From Gammaproteobacteria bacterium (GTDB lineage: Bacteria; Pseudomonadota; Gammaproteobacteria; Methylococcales; UBA2780), in NCBI GenBank assembly GCA_003646305.1, contig QNFJ01000046.1, forward strand, positions 1 to 11,877: a stretch of DNA of 11,877 nt, written 5' to 3'. A program made the translations under genes and the position numbers. Below, piece by piece: positions 6,231-11,877 of the stretch. Numbering within the stretch: the stretch's first letter is position 1; each line of letters opens with the position of its first letter. Below the pieces are notes generated by a model that was not told the origin of the DNA, did no database searches, and saw nothing but the letters and a program-made list of their open reading frames with translations.

Positions 6231-8153
6231 TCATTTGGCAGCCTCATTGACCCGCTGGCTGATTTCATCAGCAAGCCGATCACTAAATTCTTCAATCGAG
6301 AGAGACCCCAGATCTTTTCCACGTTGCGTGCGAACGGAAACTGTATCCGTTTCAAGCTCTTTATCGCCTGCAATCAGAAGATAAGGCACACGCTGCATAG
6401 AGTGACCCCTAATTTTAAATCCGATCTTCTCATTTCTCAAGTCTGTTTTGACCCGAATTCCCTGTTTTTGGAGGATTTTTGCAATTTTTTGCGTATATTC
6501 GGCATGTCGGTCAGCAATATTCATAATTACGACCTGTGTTGGTGCCAACCAAAGTGGAAATGTTCCCGCGTGCTCTTCGATCAAAATGCCAATAAAACGC
6601 TCTAGTGAACCCAAGATTGCTCGATGTAACATGACCGGCACTTTTTTAGAGCCATCTTCTGCAATATATTGCGCATCCAAACGACCCGGCATTGAGAAAT
6701 CGACCTGAATCGTCCCACACTGCCAAACACGCCCCAAACAATCTTTTAACGAGAACTCTATCTTAGGGCCATAAAACGCCCCTTCTCCGGGTTGAAGCTC
6801 CCAATCAAGCTCTTTATTATTAAGTGCCAGCTCCAGTGCCTGCTCGGCTTTATCCCAAACCGAATCATCACCCACTCTATTTTCAGGGCGCGTCGAGAGT
6901 TTGACGATCACCTCGTTAAAACCAAAATCCTTATAAACAGCGAATAACATCTCGATAAACGCCGAGACTTCATCCTGAACCTGCTCTTCCGTACAAAAGA
7001 TATGCGCATCATCTTGAACAAAGTTGCGCACACGCATCAATCCATGCAGCGTTCCAGAGGGCTCATTGCGATGACACGAACCAAATTCAGCCATACGAAC
7101 AGGCAGGTCGCGATAACTTTTAATGCCCTGGTTATAAATCTGGACATGACAAGGGCAGTTCATCGGCTTGATCGCGTAGTCGCGATGCTCCGAGTGAGTG
7201 GTAAAAATCATCTCACCAAACTTATCCCAGTGGCCTGACTTCTCCCACAAACTGCGATCAACAACTTGCGGCGTCTTTACTTCAATATATTCATGCTTGC
7301 GCAACACTTCGCGAATATATTGCTCAACTTCTTGGTAGATCTTCCAGCCATTGTCATGCCAGAACACCATACCCGGCGCCTCTTCCTGCATATGAAAGAG
7401 ATCAAGTGACTTCGCCAGTTTACGATGGTCACGCTTTTCAGCCTCAGCCAAGCGAAATAGATAGGCCTTTAACTCTTTTTTATTCGCCCATGCGGTTCCA
7501 TAAATCCGCTGCAGCATTTCATTATCAGAATTACCACGCCAATAAGCACCGGCAATTTTCATTACCTTAAAAACAGGCAACTTCCCAGTGTCCGGCACAT
7601 GAGGGCCACGACAAAGATCAGTAAACTCACCTTGTTTATAAAGTGATAGCGGCTCATCTGAAGGGATAGATTCGATGATCTCGGCTTTATAAGCCTCACC
7701 TGCATCACGAAAGAAGCTAACCGCCTCATCACGCGAGAGTATCGAGCGCTCAATTTTTAGAGATTGCTTGACCAGCTCCCGCATCTTAGCCTCAATGGCT
7801 TCAAGATCTTCTGGCGTAAATGAACGTTCGTAGGCAAAGTCGTAAAAGAAGCCATCTTCGATTACAGGGCCAATAGTTACCTGAGCTGTGGGATAAAGTA
7901 ATTTAACCGCCTGCGCCATTAAATGAGCAGTGGAGTGGCGAATAACCTCTAAGCCCTCTTCATCACGCGCGGTGATAATTTGAAGTACCGAATCCTCTCT
8001 CATAAGAGTAGAGGTATCGACCAACTCTCCGTTGACCTTTCCGGCTAGAGCAGCTTTCCCAAGCCCCGGACCAATATCGGTTGCGACCTGTTCAATGGTG
8101 ACAGGCTCTTCATATTCTCGCTGACTACCGTCTGGCAATGTAATGATAGGCAT
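6231..8153 (-). CDS. thrS: Threonine--tRNA ligase
   Basis: A class II synthetase that charges tRNA-Thr and edits Ser-tRNA-Thr. It has 640 residues (E. coli 642) and is collinear from MPIITLPDGSQ onward. The TGS domain is at 1-61. The editing domain has HSTAH (His73, His77) and CRGPH (Cys181, His185). The catalytic core has zinc ligands Cys333 in MNCPCHV, His384 in DDAHIF and His510 in VPVMLHRAILGS, and motif 2 Arg362 in HRNEPSG. The anticodon-binding domain (about 535-640) includes DLRNEKIGFKIR. MNCPC instead of the E. coli MNCPG is, from memory, the Pseudomonas form and not a defect. The start has GAAGGA seven bases upstream, and that ribosome site is paired within a leader hairpin. It is the first gene of the translation operon. 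Confidence 0.98.
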   Translation of the reverse strand: MPIITLPDGSQREYEEPVTIEQVATDIGPGLGKAALAGKVNGELVDTSTLMREDSVLQIITARDEEGLEVIRHSTAHLMAQAVKLLYPTAQVTIGPVIEDGFFYDFAYERSFTPEDLEAIEAKMRELVKQSLKIERSILSRDEAVSFFRDAGEAYKAEIIESIPSDEPLSLYKQGEFTDLCRGPHVPDTGKLPVFKVMKIAGAYWRGNSDNEMLQRIYGTAWANKKELKAYLFRLAEAEKRDHRKLAKSLDLFHMQEEAPGMVFWHDNGWKIYQEVEQYIREVLRKHEYIEVKTPQVVDRSLWEKSGHWDKFGEMIFTTHSEHRDYAIKPMNCPCHVQIYNQGIKSYRDLPVRMAEFGSCHRNEPSGTLHGLMRVRNFVQDDAHIFCTEEQVQDEVSAFIEMLFAVYKDFGFNEVIVKLSTRPENRVGDDSVWDKAEQALELALNNKELDWELQPGEGAFYGPKIEFSLKDCLGRVWQCGTIQVDFSMPGRLDAQYIAEDGSKKVPVMLHRAILGSLERFIGILIEEHAGTFPLWLAPTQVVIMNIADRHAEYTQKIAKILQKQGIRVKTDLRNEKIGFKIRGHSMQRVPYLLIAGDKELETDTVSVRTQRGKDLGSLSIEEFSDRLADEISQRVNEAAK

Positions 8154-8159
8154 TTGAAT

Positions 8160-8187
8160 CCTTCACTCCGCCCACAACAACTGAAGG
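8160..8187 (-). promoter_or_regulatory. Hairpin sequestering the thrS Shine-Dalgarno
   Basis: On the minus strand CCTTCA (8187-8182) can pair perfectly with TGAAGG (8165-8160) across a 16-base loop. The 3' arm contains the thrS ribosome site AAGGA (8163-8159), so the folded form would hide it. ThrRS of E. coli represses its own translation by binding leader stem-loops that mimic the tRNA-Thr anticodon arm. The loop here contains UGU twice (a tRNA-Thr anticodon), but three-base matches are expected by chance, so the mimicry is only a suggestion. Confidence 0.5.
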
Positions 8188-8196
8188 GGCATAAAC

Positions 8197-8248
8197 AAAA
8201 AATGCACCGATCACACCAGTCCTTAATCAGAACCTGTGCACAGTGCAT
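8197..8248 (-). terminator. Long hairpin with U run between tRNA-Val and thrS (terminator or attenuator)
   Basis: In transcript order ATGCACTG (8248-8241) pairs with CGGTGCAT (8209-8202), 8 bp with one G-U. After a 2x2 internal loop CACA (8238-8235) pairs with TGTG (8215-8212), and the apex GTTCT(G)/(C)AGGAC closes a small loop near 8228-8224. The 3' base runs directly into T at 8202-8197. It begins 13 bases after the CCA of tRNA-Val and ends 43 bases before thrS. It is a good intrinsic terminator for tRNA-Val; since I find no strong promoter after it, it may also control read-through into thrS. Confidence 0.75.
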
Positions 8249-8261
8249 CTCTTTATAATTT

Positions 8262-8338
8262 TGGTAGGCGCGAGTGGATTCGAACCACCGACCCCCACCA
8301 TGTCAAGGTGGTGCTCTAACCAACTGAGCTACGCGCCT
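8262..8338 (-). tRNA. tRNA-Val, anticodon GAC
   Basis: A 77-base cloverleaf folds fully. The acceptor stem is AGGCGCG/CGCGCCT (an A1-U72 closing pair), the D stem GCTC/GAGC, the anticodon stem CCACC/GGTGG with loop TTGACAT (anticodon GAC), the variable loop GGGTC, and the T arm GGTGG-TTCGAAT-CCACT. It ends in A73 and an encoded CCA. A73 and the anticodon bases are the identity elements of tRNA-Val, and the central part closely resembles E. coli tRNA-Val(GAC). It decodes GUC and GUU. It has a consensus-like promoter upstream and a terminator-type hairpin downstream, and lies between uvrB and thrS on the same strand. Confidence 0.97.
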
Positions 8339-8364
8339 GCTATAACTTCTAACAGTAGCCGGGC

Positions 8365-8393
8365 ATTATAGTCATTTATCTTTTTCCGCACAA
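8365..8393 (-). promoter_or_regulatory. Sigma-70 type promoter of tRNA-Val
   Basis: On the minus strand TTGTGC (8393-8388), a 17-base spacer, then a perfect TATAAT (8370-8365), followed by the G+C-rich discriminator GCCCGGC. That discriminator type is typical of stable-RNA promoters under stringent (ppGpp) control. The start site would be near 8358, giving a 20-base leader before the tRNA. It is the only strong promoter I see upstream of thrS on this strand after uvrB. Confidence 0.8.
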
Positions 8394-8412
8394 TAGAATA
8401 GTTTCTGTTTTT

Positions 8413-10404
8413 TTAGGCGCCGAATGTCTGTTTCTGCATCTGCTCAATCTCATCACGGACTCGAGCAGCCTCTTCAAATTCAAGATCCTTCGCGTGCTGG
8501 TACATTTGCACTTCAAGCTTCTGAATCATTTTCGCCAACTCTTTAGGTGAAGCATTTGCATAACTGGCTGTTTTTTCCGCAACCTGGTTAATACCGCCTG
8601 CTGACAGTCCGCTCTCTAATATGTCTGCAATCGACTTGCAAATTGTTTTTGGTATGATACCGCGCTCTTCATTGTAGGCAATCTGCTTCTCCCTGCGACG
8701 ATCGGTCTCTTCAATCACCTGCGCCATCGATTTGGTGATTTTATCTGCATAAAGAATCGCAAGCCCTTTTACATTACGTGCTGCACGGCCAATTGTCTGA
8801 ATCATCGAGACTGCTGAACGCAGAAACCCCTCTTTATCCGCATCGAGAATGGCGACCAGCGTCACCTCTGGAATATCCAACCCTTCCCTTAGTAGATTGA
8901 TCCCCACTATCACATCGAACTTACCCAAACGTAAGTCTCTTATGATTTCGACCCGCTCGACAGTATCGATATCAGAATGAAGGTAACGCACCCTCACACC
9001 ATGCTCCATCAAATACTCGGTTAAATCTTCAGACATTCGCTTTGTTAACGTGGTCACCAAAACGCGCTCACCAAGTTCTGCACGTTTGTTAATTTCCGAC
9101 AACAGATCATCAACTTGCGTTGTGGCCGGTCGAATCTCAATCATTGGATCAACCAACCCCGTAGGTCTGACTACTTGCTCAACAATCACGCCCGAATGCT
9201 CTTTCTCATAAACACTAGGGGTCGCTGAAACATAAATTCGCTGCGGTGCTCGTAGCGCAAACTCGTCAAATCTGAGTGGCCTGTTATCCAAAGCCGAGGG
9301 AAGCCTGAAACCAAAATTAACCAACGTCTCTTTCCGGGAGCGATCACCCTTATACATCGCACCTAATTGCGGGATCGTCACATGACTTTCATCAACAATG
9401 ATCATTGCATTGTCTGGAATGTAATCAAACAGCGTCGGAGGCGGCTCACCCGGCTTGCGTCCAGAAAGATAGCGAGAGTAGTTCTCAATGCCCGAGCAAT
9501 ACCCTAACTCCAGAATCATCTCTAGATCGAAGCGAGTACGCTGCTCAAGCCGCTGCGCCTCGACCAATTTATCGAGCGACCTTAACTGCTCGAGCCGCTC
9601 TTTCAACTCTTCCTTTATATAATCAACCGCCTTCAGCAGCCGCTCACGCGGGGTGACATAATGACTTTTTGGGTAAACGGTATAGCGCGGGATACGCCTG
9701 ACAATTTCTCCCGTTAGCGGATCGAATAGAGATAATCGCTCTACCTCATCATCAAACAGCTCGATTCGAAGTGCTTCTTTCTCAGATTCGGCCGGAAAAA
9801 CATCGATCACTTCACCGCGAACACGATAAGTTCCGCGCCTTAATTCAAGGTCATTGCGGATATATTGCATCTCCGCCAAACGCCGCAAAATCTTACGCTG
9901 TCCGATCAAGTCCCCACGCGTCAGGTGGAGGTTCATACTAAAGTAGGCTTCAGGATCACCTAAACCATAGATGCAGGAGACCGTTGCCACTACGATGACA
10001 TCCTTCCGCTCCATCATCGCTTTAGTGGCAGAGAGCCGCATCTGCTCAATATGTTCATTCAGCGAGGCATCCTTCTCGATAAAGGTATCCGATGCGGGGA
10101 CATAGGCCTCCGGCTGATAATAATCATAATAAGAGACAAAATACTCCACCGCATTTTCCGGGAAGAATTCCTTCATCTCCCCGTATAACTGTGCAGCAAG
10201 CGTCTTATTGGGGGCAAGAATCAGTGCCGGGCGCTGCGTTTGCGCCAGTACATTGGCAATCGTAAAGGTTTTTCCTGAGCCGGTTACACCTAGTAATGTT
10301 TGATGAAGCTCACCCGCACCCAGTCCTTCGATTAACTGCCGAATAGCTTCAGGCTGATCACCCGCTGGCTTAAATTCACTCTGTATTGATAACTTTTTAC
10401 TCAT
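8413..10404 (-). CDS. uvrB: Excinuclease ABC subunit UvrB
   Basis: The damage-verifying helicase-like subunit of nucleotide excision repair; loaded by UvrA, it opens the DNA and recruits UvrC. The protein has 663 residues (E. coli 673). Walker A is GVTGSGKT (39-46). The damage-probing beta-hairpin is SYYDYYQPEAYVP (91-103). The DEAD-type box is VDESH (337-341). Motif VI is QTIGRAARN (536-544). The UvrC-binding coiled-coil UVR domain is about 626-661. The start at 10404 (MSKKLSIQSEFKPAGDQPEA) matches the family. The frame stays open upstream to 10752, but those extra 116 residues are antisense to the aminotransferase gene and resemble no UvrB. The ribosome site is weak. It has no terminator-like hairpin after its stop, so read-through into tRNA-Val is possible. 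I see no LexA box upstream. Confidence 0.97.
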   Translation of the reverse strand: MSKKLSIQSEFKPAGDQPEAIRQLIEGLGAGELHQTLLGVTGSGKTFTIANVLAQTQRPALILAPNKTLAAQLYGEMKEFFPENAVEYFVSYYDYYQPEAYVPASDTFIEKDASLNEHIEQMRLSATKAMMERKDVIVVATVSCIYGLGDPEAYFSMNLHLTRGDLIGQRKILRRLAEMQYIRNDLELRRGTYRVRGEVIDVFPAESEKEALRIELFDDEVERLSLFDPLTGEIVRRIPRYTVYPKSHYVTPRERLLKAVDYIKEELKERLEQLRSLDKLVEAQRLEQRTRFDLEMILELGYCSGIENYSRYLSGRKPGEPPPTLFDYIPDNAMIIVDESHVTIPQLGAMYKGDRSRKETLVNFGFRLPSALDNRPLRFDEFALRAPQRIYVSATPSVYEKEHSGVIVEQVVRPTGLVDPMIEIRPATTQVDDLLSEINKRAELGERVLVTTLTKRMSEDLTEYLMEHGVRVRYLHSDIDTVERVEIIRDLRLGKFDVIVGINLLREGLDIPEVTLVAILDADKEGFLRSAVSMIQTIGRAARNVKGLAILYADKITKSMAQVIEETDRRREKQIAYNEERGIIPKTICKSIADILESGLSAGGINQVAEKTASYANASPKELAKMIQKLEVQMYQHAKDLEFEEAARVRDEIEQMQKQTFGA

Positions 10405-10410
10405 TAGATA

Positions 10411-10439
10411 TTTAGAGAAAGGTTCAGATTTAGTATAAT
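10411..10439 (+). promoter_or_regulatory. Promoter candidate for the aminotransferase gene
   Basis: TTTAGA (10411-10416), a 17-base spacer, then a perfect TATAAT (10434-10439) on the plus strand. The -35 matches four of six consensus positions. The start site would be near 10446, about 50 bases before the ATG at 10496. The -35 lies within the 5' leader of uvrB, whose own candidate -10 overlaps this -10 on the other strand. Confidence 0.6.
10432..10437 (-). promoter_or_regulatory. -10 candidate for uvrB
   Basis: TATACT on the minus strand (10437-10432), with ATGTGG as a weak -35 at 17 bases (10460-10455). The start site would be near 10425, about 20 bases before the uvrB ATG at 10404. It overlaps the plus-strand TATAAT by four bases, so the two polymerases would compete. 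I find no CTG-N10-CAG SOS box between the two genes. Confidence 0.4.
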
Positions 10440-10495
10440 CAACGGGTTCAATGTCCACATATAAATTTGGGCACAATAATTCAAACGGAAAAAAG

Positions 10496-11683
10496 ATGAG
10501 CCTACAACTTTCTGATCGTGTAAACAAAGTAAAACCGTCCCCAACTCTCGCTGTCGGCGCACGTGCCGCAGAAATGCGGGCAGCTGGAAAAGATGTTATC
10601 GGCCTCGGCGCAGGTGAACCCGATTTCGACACACCCGAACACATCAAACAGGCTGCCATCAAAGCCATTGAAAATGGCTTCACTAAATACACAGCCGTTG
10701 ACGGTACGCCTGAGCTCAAAAAAGCCATCATTAATAAATTCCAGAAAGACAATGGACTAACCTATGCAGCAGACCAAATCCTGGTCTCATGCGGTGGTAA
10801 ACAGAGCTTCTTTAATCTGGCGCAAGCACTTCTCAACTCGGGCGACGAGGTGATCATCCCTTCTCCATACTGGGTCTCCTACCCCGATATGGTGCTTCTG
10901 GCAGACGGTGTACCCGTTGTTGTTGAGGCCGATCAGTCGCAAAGCTTCAAACTCACCGCCGAGCAGTTACGTGCGGCAATCACCGATAAGACAAAGCTCT
11001 TTGTGATCAACAGTCCCTCCAATCCAACTGGAGTTGCTTATACACTTGAAGAACTCAAAGCGCTGGGAGAAGTTCTAAAAGACTATCCAGAAATTATCAT
11101 CGCAACCGATGATATGTACGAGCATATTGTCTGGGATGGAATTGAATTCTGCAACATTCTAAACGCCTGCCCAGAGCTTTACGACCGAACACTAGTTCTT
11201 AATGGTGTTTCAAAAGCCTACTCAATGACTGGCTGGAGGATTGGTTACGCAGGTGGCCCAGCGACTATCATCAAAGCAATGAAGAAGATCCAGTCGCAAA
11301 GCACCTCTAACCCAGCATCGATCTCGCAGGTTGCCGCACAAGCTGCACTAGAAGGTAACCAGTCCTGCATCCAGGAAATGCTTAAAGAATTCAAAATCCG
11401 CCACGATTATGTTTTGGGTGAACTCAACACAATCGAGGGAGTAGAGTGCCTCCCTTCAGACGGCACATTTTATCTGTTTCCTAATGTAACAGGGCTGATC
11501 GAAAGGCTTGATGGCGTTAAAGATGATGTTGCCATTGCCGAATTCTTTATAGAAGGCGCAGGCGTCGCGCTTGTCCCCGGGTCAGCCTTCGGTTGCCAGG
11601 GGCATTTGCGTATTTCTATCGCTACAAGCATGGAAAACCTTGTTGCCGCAATTAGCCGCATAAAAGAAGCACTTTCGGCTTGA
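10496..11683 (+). CDS. aspC: PLP-dependent aspartate/aromatic-type aminotransferase, class I subgroup Ib
   Basis: A cytoplasmic fold-type I aminotransferase that probably moves the amino group between aspartate (or related amino acids) and 2-oxoglutarate. It has 395 residues. The N-terminus VNKVKPSPTLAVGARAAEM, VIGLGAGEPDFDTPEHIK (34-51) and YTAVDGTPELKKAI (65-78) are typical of the Ib subgroup, which is distinct from E. coli AspC. Active-site residues visible are Tyr125 in SPYWVSYPD, Asn175 in SPSNPTG, Asp205 and Tyr208 in ATDDMYEH, the Schiff-base Lys240 in GVSKAYSMTGWRIGY, and the substrate carboxylate Arg372 in LRISI. Substrate preference within Ib (Asp, Glu, aromatic, prephenate) cannot be read from sequence. 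The start at 10496 has GGA seven bases upstream; an in-frame ATG at 10451 adds 15 residues, lies about five bases after the predicted transcription start and lacks a ribosome site. It is divergent from uvrB. Confidence 0.93.
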   Translation: MSLQLSDRVNKVKPSPTLAVGARAAEMRAAGKDVIGLGAGEPDFDTPEHIKQAAIKAIENGFTKYTAVDGTPELKKAIINKFQKDNGLTYAADQILVSCGGKQSFFNLAQALLNSGDEVIIPSPYWVSYPDMVLLADGVPVVVEADQSQSFKLTAEQLRAAITDKTKLFVINSPSNPTGVAYTLEELKALGEVLKDYPEIIIATDDMYEHIVWDGIEFCNILNACPELYDRTLVLNGVSKAYSMTGWRIGYAGGPATIIKAMKKIQSQSTSNPASISQVAAQAALEGNQSCIQEMLKEFKIRHDYVLGELNTIEGVECLPSDGTFYLFPNVTGLIERLDGVKDDVAIAEFFIEGAGVALVPGSAFGCQGHLRISIATSMENLVAAISRIKEALSA

Positions 11684-11708
11684 CCACCGCCTGAGGCAAA
11701 CGTATTAT
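11680..11708 (+). promoter_or_regulatory. Sigma-70 type promoter of tRNA-Asn
   Basis: TTGACC (11680-11685), a 17-base spacer, then TATTAT (11703-11708), followed by the G+C-rich ACGCGCC. Five of six -35 and five of six -10 positions match consensus. The -35 overlaps the stop codon of the aminotransferase gene (TGA, 11681-11683). The start site would be near 11715, 13 bases before the tRNA. As for tRNA-Val, the discriminator is of the stringently controlled kind. Confidence 0.8.
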
Positions 11709-11727
11709 ACGCGCCTCAATTAGCTAT

Positions 11728-11803
11728 TCCCCTGTAGCTCAGCTGGTAGAGCAGATGACTGTTAATCATCTTGTCAGAGGTTCGAGCCCTCTCGGGGGAG
11801 CCA
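11728..11803 (+). tRNA. tRNA-Asn, anticodon GTT
   Basis: A 76-base cloverleaf folds fully. The acceptor stem is TCCCCTG/CGGGGGA with one G-U, the D stem GCTC/GAGC, the anticodon stem GATGA/TCATC with loop CTGTTAA (anticodon GTT), the variable loop TTGTC, and the T arm AGAGG-TTCGAGC-CCTCT. It ends in G73 and an encoded CCA. U1-A72 and G73 are as in E. coli tRNA-Asn. It decodes AAC and AAU. It is the only gene after the aminotransferase on this strand and has its own promoter and terminator. Confidence 0.97.
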
Positions 11804-11811
11804 TATAAGAT

Positions 11812-11846
11812 AAGCCCTTCAGCCCTTACAGGTTGAGGGGCTTTTT
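11812..11846 (+). terminator. Rho-independent terminator after tRNA-Asn
   Basis: AAGCCCTTCA (11812-11821) pairs with TGAGGGGCTT (11834-11843), a 10 bp stem with one G-U on a 12-base loop, followed by TTTTT (11842-11846). It begins eight bases after the CCA end. I see nothing identifiable in the remaining 31 bases to the window edge. Confidence 0.9.
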
Positions 11847-11877
11847 CTTGGGTAAATGTTCAAGCCGCTTTTCTGAA

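Noticed and set aside
6331..8000. MNCPC in ThrRS in place of the E. coli MNCPG, as a possible catalytic defect
   Set aside because: The zinc cysteine itself is retained and the same variant occurs, from memory, in Pseudomonas ThrRS.
8045..8248. 67-residue cysteine-rich minus-strand frame beginning at the base of the thrS leader hairpin, as a possible leader peptide
   Set aside because: It has no Thr codons in the leader part, its ATG abuts the only purine-rich site, and most of it overlaps thrS in another frame.
9405..9656. 83-residue plus-strand frame inside uvrB
   Set aside because: It lies wholly antisense to conserved UvrB coding sequence, and its alanine/proline-rich composition fits a shadow frame.
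10451..10495. Upstream in-frame ATG adding 15 residues to the aminotransferase
   Set aside because: It has no ribosome site, would lie about five bases after the predicted transcription start, and family alignment from memory begins at MSLQLSDRV.
10405..10752. N-terminal extension of the uvrB frame by 116 residues
   Set aside because: It is antisense to the 5' end of the aminotransferase gene, resembles no UvrB N-terminus, and the ATG at 10404 gives the exact family start.

Overview
The window reads as chromosomal core sequence from a non-enteric gammaproteobacterium. IHF-alpha and UvrB are close to the E. coli proteins as I remember them. PheS carries a four-cysteine insert, ThrRS has MNCPCHV, and a small MerR-type gene overlaps the end of ihfA, all of which resemble Pseudomonas-type lineages rather than enterics. 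The coding sequence is noticeably more A+T-rich than Pseudomonas, so I do not name a genus. I see no insertion sequence, CRISPR array, prophage gene or integrase.

Layout: a 5'-intact mazG that runs off the left edge (1-583, minus); tRNA-Pro(GGG) with its own -10 box and terminator (about 702-835, minus); then one long minus-strand block read from right to left: thrS, infC, rpmI, rplT, pheS, pheT, ihfA and the MerR-type gene (8153 down to 874). tRNA-Val(GAC) lies just upstream of thrS, and uvrB lies upstream of that, also on the minus strand. A 91-base intergenic region with overlapping back-to-back promoter candidates separates uvrB from the divergent plus-strand aminotransferase gene. A plus-strand tRNA-Asn(GTT), with promoter and terminator, closes the window.

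The central block is a translation operon: two aminoacyl-tRNA synthetases (ThrRS and both PheRS subunits), initiation factor 3, ribosomal proteins L35 and L20, then the nucleoid protein subunit IHF-alpha and a small regulator. The coding content is conventional. The more interesting signals are at the junctions: (a) a thrS leader with a long hairpin ending in a U run, followed by a second hairpin that pairs with the thrS Shine-Dalgarno; (b) an infC reading frame whose best-placed start is AUC, a codon that IF3 itself discriminates against; (c) two compact hairpins between rpmI and rplT; (d) a terminator-type hairpin between rplT and pheS with no Phe-rich leader peptide visible. These suggest several layers of feedback control that resemble, but may not match, those of E. 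coli. I found no convincing undescribed multi-gene system. Every stretch between genes is under 300 bases and is described below.
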